Origin: CAYXUG01 sp964468655 | GTDB lineage: Bacteria > Fidelibacterota > Marinisomatia > Marinisomatales > CAYXUG01 | Reading direction: 5' to 3' | NCBI GenBank assembly: GCA_964468655.1 | Contig: CAYXUG010000025.1 | Span: 1 to 29,339, forward strand | Length of the DNA stretch: 29,339 bases | Shown: one piece after another, positions 16,224 to 22,793 of the stretch | Layout: each line of letters starts with the position of its first letter | How positions within the stretch are numbered: the first letter of the stretch is position 1 | Notes under the pieces: generated by a model | Told to the model about the DNA's origin: nothing | Database searches by the model: none | Seen by the model: only the letters and a program-made list of their open reading frames with translations | Position numbers and translations under genes: made by a program

Positions 16224-16294
16224 CTGCCGGGCTTGGATTCGAACCAAGATTAACGGCTTCAAAGGCCGCGGTCCTGCCATTGGACGACCCAGCA
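16224..16294 (-). tRNA. tRNA-Gln (anticodon TTG)
   Basis: A 71-nt cloverleaf. Acceptor TGCTGGG pairs with CCCGGCA (one G-U). D arm is GTCC/GGAC, anticodon arm is GCGGC-CTTTGAA-GCCGT with anticodon TTG, and the T arm is CTTGG-TTCGAAT-CCAAG. The discriminator base is G. CCA is not encoded; CAT follows. The gene lies between ispE and prs, as tRNA-Gln does in many bacteria. Confidence 0.95.
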
Positions 16295-16310
16295 AATCGA
16301 TTGTGGATTT

Positions 16311-16336
16311 TGGATTGCGGATTTTTCCGCATTCCA
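16311..16336. repeat. Strong hairpin between the two tRNA genes
   Basis: TGGATTGCGGA, TTTT and TCCGCATTCCA form an 11-position stem with one T-T mismatch. Neither strand has a U-run after it, so it is not a typical terminator. It may help process the tRNA-Asn/tRNA-Gln transcript or may be another small palindromic element. Confidence 0.6.
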
Positions 16337-16362
16337 ATACCGCTGATCTGAAATCAATACGG

Positions 16363-16435
16363 CTGGGACGGAGGGATTCGAACCCCCATCATCCCGGTTA
16401 ACAGCCGGGCGTCTTGCCAGTTAGACCACATCCCA
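16363..16435 (-). tRNA. tRNA-Asn (anticodon GTT)
   Basis: A 73-nt cloverleaf. Acceptor TGGGATG pairs with CGTCCCA (one G-U). The anticodon arm is CCCGG-CTGTTAA-CCGGG with anticodon GTT. The T arm has the invariant GGTTCGAATCC. Discriminator G is followed by CC and then G, so CCA is not encoded. It begins 20 bp after the ispE stop and is probably transcribed with ispE and tRNA-Gln. Confidence 0.95.
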
Positions 16436-16455
16436 TATTTTATGTGGAACACCAG

Positions 16456-17298
16456 TTATTTTATGATTGGGTAGGTGATATATGTTTGGAAGGATGAGTC
16501 GAATAAATTTCGAGTTTGCTGAGCAGTTTGCTCATTTTCGAATATCCCAAACACAGTCGAGCCACTACCCGACAGACTGGCAAACAGGGCTCCAGAATCC
16601 TGCAACCGCCTCTTAATATCGCCAATCTCCGGATATGCTTGAAACACCAGAGATTCAAAATCATTCTCAAAAATCGTATCAGCTTTATTCCATGTTAATG
16701 ACAGCTGAGCGGTCGCAAAATTACTTTCTGTTTCTTCTTCAGTCAAGGGAATTTTTATATGCCCGTATGCCCACTCTGTAGAAATTGAAACAGGCGGAAC
16801 GACAAGCAAAACCACCCTTATCTCCGGCAGTGACCATTCAGAAAGTTCTTCTCCAATTCCTTCTCCCAGCTGAGTACCACCATCAATAAAAAATGGGACA
16901 TCTGCACCGATTGACAATGCTATGTCTAACAGGGATTTTGTTGAAAGACCTAAACTGTAAACCTCATTTAATCCTTTTAAAACGCTGGCTGCATTACTTG
17001 ACCCGCCTCCCAGTCCGCTGCCAACTGGAATATTTTTCTCAAGTTTTATGGAAATGCCTCCTATGGATGGAAATAGTTCTTTTACTTTCAGGAATGATAT
17101 TACACATAAATTGGATTCATCATGAGGCAGTGAATTAGAATTGCTGGTAAATTTCCACCCATCATGTATTTTCCCTAAATATATTACATCGTGAAGACTA
17201 ATTCTCTGAAAAACTGTTTTAATAAGATGATAGCCACCCTCTCTCCTGCCTATAATTTTCAGGCCCACATTAATCTTGGCAAATGATTTTATTGTCAA
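16456..17298 (-). CDS. ispE: 4-diphosphocytidyl-2-C-methyl-D-erythritol kinase
   Basis: A 280-aa GHMP kinase, step four of the MEP route to isoprenoids: it phosphorylates CDP-methylerythritol with ATP. The N-terminus SFAKINVGLKIIGRREGGYHLIKTVF is the family's first motif with the catalytic-type Lys. The ATP-binding loop PVGSGLGGGSSNAASVL is at about 91-107, followed by IGADVPFFIDGG, and the third GHMP motif is SLSGSGSTVFGIF near 244-256. The only start consistent with this N-terminus is a TTG at 17298, with a stop just upstream in frame. ispF ends 21 bp upstream and the tRNA genes follow. It is the third gene of an ispD-ispF-ispE block. Confidence 0.95.
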   Translation of the reverse strand: MTIKSFAKINVGLKIIGRREGGYHLIKTVFQRISLHDVIYLGKIHDGWKFTSNSNSLPHDESNLCVISFLKVKELFPSIGGISIKLEKNIPVGSGLGGGSSNAASVLKGLNEVYSLGLSTKSLLDIALSIGADVPFFIDGGTQLGEGIGEELSEWSLPEIRVVLLVVPPVSISTEWAYGHIKIPLTEEETESNFATAQLSLTWNKADTIFENDFESLVFQAYPEIGDIKRRLQDSGALFASLSGSGSTVFGIFENEQTAQQTRNLFDSSFQTYITYPIIK

Positions 17299-17319
17299 AA
17301 TCGTGGTCTTCTATCAGTC

Positions 17320-17793
17320 TTAATTGGAAATGGTTGCAATAGAAAAAGCGCTAATGCCTTCCCCTTTTCCGATATGGCCTAAATGATCAGTGGTTGTTGC
17401 CTTTACAGATATTTTTTCAACATCTATGGAAAGCGCATCACTCATTGCTGTTTTTATCCGACTGATAAACGATAAAATTTCCGGTTTCTGAAGAACAACC
17501 GTGCAATCAATGTGCTGAATGTCAATTCCTTTACCTCTGACTTCTTCTGCCACACGGGTGAGGAATGTGAGACTTGATGCACCTTTCAGCGACTCATCAG
17601 CACTGGGGAAATACTGTCCGATATCCCCCAGGTTTGCGGCACCTAAAAGAGCATCCACCACTGCATGACTCAATACATCTCCGTCAGAATGACCCACTGG
17701 CCCTTTTTCATGGGGTATTTTCACACCGCCAATAATTAGAGTCTCACCTTCCTTGAGTTGATGAACATCATAGCCGATACCGGTTTTTACCAT
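17320..17793 (-). CDS. ispF: 2-C-methyl-D-erythritol 2,4-cyclodiphosphate synthase
   Basis: A 157-aa trimeric enzyme that cyclises the product of IspE, releasing CMP. The zinc-binding motif GIGYDVHQL near the N-terminus (Asp and His ligands) and SDGDVLSHAVVDALLGAANLGDIGQYFP are diagnostic, and KATTTDHLGHIGKGEGISAFSIA is the C-terminal signature. Normal length. Its ATG lies within the end of ispD (7 bp overlap), so the two are translationally coupled; some bacteria have them fused as IspDF. Confidence 0.97.
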   Translation of the reverse strand: MVKTGIGYDVHQLKEGETLIIGGVKIPHEKGPVGHSDGDVLSHAVVDALLGAANLGDIGQYFPSADESLKGASSLTFLTRVAEEVRGKGIDIQHIDCTVVLQKPEILSFISRIKTAMSDALSIDVEKISVKATTTDHLGHIGKGEGISAFSIATISN

Positions 17794-18488
17794 GGGTTAG
17801 TCTTTCCAATAACTTCTGCCAATTCCCAATCCTGCCGGGTTGTAATTTTAATATTTATTGGACTTCCCTCTAATACTGCAATTTGTCCTCCGACCATTTC
17901 CACAAGTTGGGCTTCATCTGTTGCTAAAATGGATTTTTCCTTAGCATTTTTTAATGCCTTTTTCAAAATCTCCATATTAAACGTTTGAGGTGTCTGCGCC
18001 CGCCAGGTATTTTCCCTGTTCACGGTTGTTTGAACCTCATGATTCTTCACTTTTTTTAAGGTATCATTCAGCCGGATTGCAACAATAGCGCCATCATATT
18101 GACTGCAAAGTTCAACTGTTTTCTCAATCCATTTTTTCAGAACAAAAGGGCGGACTGCATCGTGAACTATAACCACATCAACATCTTTTCCAAGGCAGTC
18201 TACTCCGCATTGAACACTGTCCTGTCTTTCCGCTCCACCGGAGATGACGTCAACAGGAATAGGATAATTTTTATCCTTAACTTTGGATAAGATTCCCCCA
18301 AATTGATTTTCCGAGACTACCAATACTGCCTGTGATACAATTTCCGGAATGATGAATGCATTGAGTGTATAAAAAATCAGCGTTTCATCACCCAGGCATT
18401 TATACTGTTTTTGCTCTGACTGATTTCCACTGCTGTCACTAAATCGGGAGCTTTTGCCTGCACCCACAATAACGGCTGCTGTTTTCAC
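17787..18488 (-). CDS. ispD: 2-C-methyl-D-erythritol 4-phosphate cytidylyltransferase
   Basis: A 233-aa nucleotidyltransferase that joins CTP and MEP in the third step of the MEP pathway. The CTP-binding loop is AVIVGAGKSSRF, followed by KQYKCLGDETLIFYTLNAF, SGGAERQDSVQCGVDCL, IVHDAVRPFV, and TPQTFNMEILKKAL with TDEAQLVEMVGG near the end. The family loop usually reads AAGxGxRMG; here it is VGAGKSSRF, followed by a short insert with Gln and Ser (SGNQSEQKQ). The start is GTG at 18488, 9 bp after the queA stop. It overlaps ispF by 7 bp. Confidence 0.95.
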   Translation of the reverse strand: MKTAAVIVGAGKSSRFSDSSGNQSEQKQYKCLGDETLIFYTLNAFIIPEIVSQAVLVVSENQFGGILSKVKDKNYPIPVDVISGGAERQDSVQCGVDCLGKDVDVVIVHDAVRPFVLKKWIEKTVELCSQYDGAIVAIRLNDTLKKVKNHEVQTTVNRENTWRAQTPQTFNMEILKKALKNAKEKSILATDEAQLVEMVGGQIAVLEGSPINIKITTRQDWELAEVIGKTNPW

Positions 18489-18497
18489 AACTTTAAA

Positions 18498-19568
18498 TTA
18501 CACCATCATCATGGCATCACCATAGCTCAGGAAATTATACTTCTTCCTCAATGCCGCCCTGTAGGCTTTGAAAATAAATTCCCTGTCAGCAAAGGCGCTG
18601 ACGAGCATGAGCAAAGTTGACTGAGGCTGATGAAAATTGGTAACAAGGACATCCGTCATTTTAAAGTCGTAAGGAGGATAAATAAATTTGTCGGTCCATC
18701 CCCGCTTGGGAGTTACCTGAAATCCTGATACTACAACGGTCTCTAGAGCACGGACTGTGGAAGTACCAACAGCAAAAATCCGCTTTCCTTTGTCCCTCAC
18801 TTCGTTGATTGCAATTGCAGTTTCCGGTGGTACCTCAAAATATTCGGAATCCATCTGATGCCGGGTGAGGTCTTCAACCTGTACCGGGCGGAAGGTACCA
18901 AGCCCAATATGCAATACAATAGGTTTAACCTTCACCCCCTTTTTCTTGATTTTGTTCAGCAATCCTTCAGTAAAATGAAGACCTGCCGTCGGCGCAGCAA
19001 CAGCACCGCGACTTGATGCGTACACAGTCTGGTAATTCTTTTTGTCCTTTGCATCTGCTTCCCGGGTGATGTAGGGAGGGAGTGGCGCGTAACCAATTCT
19101 ATCAATAACCTTATAGAAATCATCACCTTCATATTCGAATCTTACAACCCTGCCGCCGGATACTGTATTATCAATTACATCACAGACCACATTATGGGTG
19201 AAATGAAGCTTATTTCCAATCCGGACTTTTCTTGCCGGTTTGACCAAAACTTCCCAGAGATCATTTTCCAGTTCCCTTAATAAAAATACTTCCACTCTTG
19301 CATCTGTTCTGTCTTTTAAGGCAAAAAGCCGTGCAGGGAATACTTGTGTCTTATTGACAACCAGCAGGTCACCTTTTTTCATGTAATTGACTATACTTGA
19401 AAATTTGGTGTGTTCAATGGTTTTATCTTTCCTGTTCAATACCATCAGATTGCAGTAATCCCGTCTCGATGCAGGATATTGTGCAATACGCGTCTTGGGA
19501 AGGTTATATTCAAAATCAGTCAGTCTTAATTTGACTTTTTTCTGTAACATGTATTGTTTTTGTTCCAT
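18498..19568 (-). CDS. queA: S-adenosylmethionine:tRNA ribosyltransferase-isomerase
   Basis: A 356-aa enzyme that transfers the ribosyl part of SAM to preQ1-modified tRNA to form epoxyqueuosine. Recognised by FEYNLPKTRIAQYPASRRDYCNLMVLNRK, GDLLVVNKTQVFPARLFA, the SRGAVAAPTAGLHFTEGLL signature, VLHIGLGTFRPVQVEDLTRHQMDSEYFEV, and ITREADAKDKKNYQTVYA. The last residues (FLSYGDAMMMV) match the family end. The ATG at 19568 follows directly on the ruvB stop, with AAGGA inside the ruvB end; a second ATG at 19550 is possible. The pairing ruvB-queA is conserved in many bacteria. Confidence 0.96.
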   Translation of the reverse strand: MEQKQYMLQKKVKLRLTDFEYNLPKTRIAQYPASRRDYCNLMVLNRKDKTIEHTKFSSIVNYMKKGDLLVVNKTQVFPARLFALKDRTDARVEVFLLRELENDLWEVLVKPARKVRIGNKLHFTHNVVCDVIDNTVSGGRVVRFEYEGDDFYKVIDRIGYAPLPPYITREADAKDKKNYQTVYASSRGAVAAPTAGLHFTEGLLNKIKKKGVKVKPIVLHIGLGTFRPVQVEDLTRHQMDSEYFEVPPETAIAINEVRDKGKRIFAVGTSTVRALETVVVSGFQVTPKRGWTDKFIYPPYDFKMTDVLVTNFHQPQSTLLMLVSAFADREFIFKAYRAALRKKYNFLSYGDAMMMV

Positions 19569-20600
19569 TTAAAAGAGTCCTTTTTGTATATCGGTTTTTT
19601 TAATGTTCAAATAATTGAATGTTTTATTTTCTGCGATCCTGCCTCTGGGAGTCCGCTGGAGAAATCCTTCCTTAATCAGGTAAGGTTCATAGACATCTTC
19701 AATTGTCTGGGATTCTTCTCCAATGGCCACACTCAGGGAATTCAATCCCACCGGTCCGCCGTTAAATTTTTCCACAAGAATAGATAGAATTTTTCTGTCC
19801 ATATCATCCAATCCATTCTCATCGATTCCCATCTGAGACAAGGCGCCTTTAGCCACCTTGTTGGTGATTTTACCATCTGCTTTCACTTCAGCAAAATCTC
19901 TTGTGCGGCGTAATATTCGATTAGCCACTCTTGGTGTTCCTCTTGATCTTTTCGCCAGTTCATTTGCGCCTTCATCATCTATATTCACATCCAGAATTCC
20001 AGCAGACCGTTTTATAATATGATACAATTCTTCCGCATCATAAAAATCGACCCTGAATACAACTCCAAATCGATCTCTCATGGGAGATGTTAGATTCCCC
20101 AGCCGTGTGGTTGCGCCAATAAGTGTAAATTTTTCTAGATTCAACTGCACCGATCTGGCGCTGGGACCTCTATCAATCATAATGTCAATTTTGTAGTCTT
20201 CCATAGCGGAGTAGAGGTATTCCTCCACCACACTGTTTAACCTGTGGATTTCATCGATAAACAGAACATCCCTCAACTGCATATTGGTGAGAAGCCCGGC
20301 AAGATCGCCTGCCCGTTCAAGAACGGGACCTGAGGTCTGTTTTAAATCAACTCCCAGTTCTTTTGAAATGATATAAGCAAGCGTTGTCTTCCCCAGTCCG
20401 GGCGGACCGAACAGAAGCACATGGTCAAGGGCATCATTCCTTTTCTTCGCAGCTTCAACATAGACTAGCAGGTTTTCAATCACCTCCTTTTGACCGATAA
20501 ACTCATCAATGGAATCAGGACGGATTGCTTTTTCAATAACAATGTCCTGTTCTTGAAGTTTGGGGTCGTTAATGTTTAATTCTTCCGTCAATATATCCAA
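19569..20600 (-). CDS. ruvB: Holliday junction branch migration ATPase RuvB
   Basis: A 343-aa AAA+ motor that, with RuvA, moves Holliday junctions. Walker A GPPGLGKTT is at 65-73, Walker B LFIDEIHRLN at about 113-122, sensor I GATTR and the arginine-finger-region residues DRFGVVFRVDFY follow, and the C-terminal winged helix contains GPVGLNSLSVAIGEE and FLQRTPRGR. The upstream part has RPDSIDEFIGQKEV. No ATG is present before these conserved motifs, and the best start is a TTG at 20600, with an in-frame stop 15 bases upstream and no good ribosome binding site. It is the first gene of the ruvB-queA-ispDFE block; ruvA and ruvC are not adjacent. Confidence 0.95.
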   Translation of the reverse strand: MDILTEELNINDPKLQEQDIVIEKAIRPDSIDEFIGQKEVIENLLVYVEAAKKRNDALDHVLLFGPPGLGKTTLAYIISKELGVDLKQTSGPVLERAGDLAGLLTNMQLRDVLFIDEIHRLNSVVEEYLYSAMEDYKIDIMIDRGPSARSVQLNLEKFTLIGATTRLGNLTSPMRDRFGVVFRVDFYDAEELYHIIKRSAGILDVNIDDEGANELAKRSRGTPRVANRILRRTRDFAEVKADGKITNKVAKGALSQMGIDENGLDDMDRKILSILVEKFNGGPVGLNSLSVAIGEESQTIEDVYEPYLIKEGFLQRTPRGRIAENKTFNYLNIKKTDIQKGLF

Positions 20601-20638
20601 TACTTTACATACTCATACACAGTTTAATTTGGTTGTGA

Positions 20639-20644
20639 ATTATA
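20639..20644 (-). promoter_or_regulatory. Candidate -10 box upstream of ruvB
   Basis: In the 168-bp gap between tkt and ruvB (20601-20768), the minus strand has an exact TATAAT about 39 bases before the ruvB TTG. No good -35 hexamer is found at the expected distance, so this is only a candidate. Nothing else, including a clear tkt terminator, is seen in the gap. Confidence 0.25.
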
Positions 20645-20768
20645 TGATAAACACAGTGAAGATAGACTGGTAATATAATATGAGACTTGAGCGATTCCAA
20701 ATATTACCCATTAATTTACAGCTTTGAGAGATTAAGAATGATGGATTAATATGAAATTAAAGTCGTTA

Positions 20769-22793
20769 TTATCCAAGCAATTTAACCACCCTCTCCACCA
20801 CTGATTCCGCTGTGAATCCCAAATGCTGATACACTTCCTGCCCCGGCGCTGATTCGCCGAATCTTTCCAGTCCTAAAACATCACCGCTGTCGCCCACATA
20901 CTTTTTCCATCCCAAAGTACTTCCCGCCTCAAGGGAAAGCTTTGAAATATCGACAGGCAGTATTGATTTTTTATAATCTTCCGATTGCTCATCAAACAAT
21001 TCCCAGCACGGCAAAGAAACCACTCTTGAGTTGATTCCCTGCTTTTTAAGTTCCTTTGCTGATTCAATTGCGAGGTGGACTTCCGAGCCGGTAGCAACGA
21101 GAATGATGTCAGGTTGATTTCCCGTTTCAAACAAAACATAGGCACCTTTTGGCACTCCTTCTATAATGGGGTAGTTTGTTGTTTCAAATACAGGCAGTTT
21201 CTGGCGGGTAAAAATGAGAACGGTCGGTCCGGAGTGTTCCAGTGCAAGTTGCCAGGCAACAGCAGTTTCGTTGGCATCTGCAGGACGGATAACCCGGAGA
21301 TTTGGAATGGTTCTTAGAGACATGAGGTGCTCAATGGGTTGATGAGTGGGGCCATCCTCGCCAAGGTGGATGGAATCATGAGTGAAAACAAATATGTTTT
21401 GAATCTTCATCAGAGCCGACAGACGAATGGCAGGCCGCATGTAATCGGAAAAAACGAGAAATGTACCGCTGTATGGGATTACTCCTCCGTGAAGCGCCAT
21501 ACCGTTTGTGACAGAACCCATGGCGTGCTCGCGGACGCCAAAATGAATATTATGTCCCCACTTACCGTTAAATCCAAATTTTTCCTTTGTGGTTTGAATC
21601 GTTTTATTTGATGGCGCCAAGTCAGCAGAACCGCCCACCAGATTATGAATCTTATCCGATAGCCGGTTCAACACCTTCCCCGATGCAGCCCTAGTTGCAA
21701 TAGGGGAATCACTAGAACCAAATTCCAACAATCCATCCAACCACTCATTATCCATTTCCCCTCGCAGAGTCCTTTGTACAGTTCTCCAACTCTCCAACTC
21801 TCCACCCTCTTTTGGAAAAGCACCTTTGTACCGCCCAAACAATTCGCTCCATTCCTCCTCTTTCTGTACACCATTTTCGACCGCTCCCCGCATACGATTC
21901 AGCACATCCTCCGGAATGTGAAACAGCGGTTCCAGAGGCCACTCCAGGTTCTCTTTTGCTGCTTTCACGGCATCTAAACCCAGTGGTTCACCGTGGGCTG
22001 ATGCCGTATCCTGTTTGGGACTGCCATAACCAATGTGTGTCCTGACGGCAATAAGCGACGGTTTGGATGTTTCCCTTTGAGCGTCTTCAATGGCAGAAGA
22101 GATAGCGTTGAGATCATTCCCGTCTTCCACTTTTTGAACATGCCATCCGTATGCCTCAAACCGCCTGCAGGGATCTTCCGTAAATGCAAGGTCTGTGGAA
22201 CCATCAATGGAAATTTCATTGTCATCATACAGGTAAATCACTTTCCCCAGCTTGAGATGTCCCGCTAAAGAAGCTGCCTCAGAGGAGACACCTTCCATGA
22301 GATCACCATCAGAAACAATGCTGTATGTGGAATGATCAACGATGGGAAATCCTTTCCTGTTAAACCGTTCGGATAGAAATTTTTCCGCCATTGCCATTCC
22401 GATTCCCATGGCGAATCCCTGCCCCAGCGGACCGGTAGTGCACTCAACACCGTAACTCAGGTCATACTCAGGATGTCCGGGTGTCTTGCTTTTCAACTGA
22501 CGGAAATTTTTAATGTCATCGAGAGATAAATCGTAGCCCGTTAGATGTAGTAAACTGTACAGAAGCATGGAGCCGTGCCCGGCAGAAAGGACAAACCGGT
22601 CTCTATTAAACCATTTTGGATTTTTTGGATTGTGTTTCAGAAATTTTGTCCAAAGTACATACCCCATGGGAGCGGCGCCCATGGGCATTCCGGGGTGACC
22701 TGAATTCGCTTTTTCTATTGCATCAACCGCCAAAAACCGAATGGTGTTAATACAAAGTGTATTCAGATCGGTTTTTATTTCAACTTTTTCCAT
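20769..22793 (-). CDS. tkt: Transketolase
   Basis: A 674-aa thiamine-diphosphate enzyme of the pentose phosphate pathway. N-terminal motifs are LNTLCINTIRFLAVDAIEKANSGHPGMPMGAAPM and AGHGSMLLYSLLHLTGY. The ThDP/metal-binding region is CTTGPLGQGFAMGIGMAMAEK with SDGDLMEGVSSEAASLAGHL and YDDNEISIDG. The pyrimidine domain has GSADLAPSNKT, FGVREHAMGSVTNGMALHG, and HDSIHLGEDGPTHQPIEHL, with the C-terminal domain following. All catalytic-type His and Glu motifs are present and the length is normal. Its ATG at 22793 is inside the end of uvrA (14 bp overlap). There is a 168-bp gap before ruvB. Confidence 0.97.
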   Translation of the reverse strand: MEKVEIKTDLNTLCINTIRFLAVDAIEKANSGHPGMPMGAAPMGYVLWTKFLKHNPKNPKWFNRDRFVLSAGHGSMLLYSLLHLTGYDLSLDDIKNFRQLKSKTPGHPEYDLSYGVECTTGPLGQGFAMGIGMAMAEKFLSERFNRKGFPIVDHSTYSIVSDGDLMEGVSSEAASLAGHLKLGKVIYLYDDNEISIDGSTDLAFTEDPCRRFEAYGWHVQKVEDGNDLNAISSAIEDAQRETSKPSLIAVRTHIGYGSPKQDTASAHGEPLGLDAVKAAKENLEWPLEPLFHIPEDVLNRMRGAVENGVQKEEEWSELFGRYKGAFPKEGGELESWRTVQRTLRGEMDNEWLDGLLEFGSSDSPIATRAASGKVLNRLSDKIHNLVGGSADLAPSNKTIQTTKEKFGFNGKWGHNIHFGVREHAMGSVTNGMALHGGVIPYSGTFLVFSDYMRPAIRLSALMKIQNIFVFTHDSIHLGEDGPTHQPIEHLMSLRTIPNLRVIRPADANETAVAWQLALEHSGPTVLIFTRQKLPVFETTNYPIIEGVPKGAYVLFETGNQPDIILVATGSEVHLAIESAKELKKQGINSRVVSLPCWELFDEQSEDYKKSILPVDISKLSLEAGSTLGWKKYVGDSGDVLGLERFGESAPGQEVYQHLGFTAESVVERVVKLLG

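Noticed and set aside
16311..16336. The hairpin between tRNA genes as a Rho-independent terminator
   Set aside because: Neither strand has a U-run after the stem, and tRNA-Gln would then need its own promoter.
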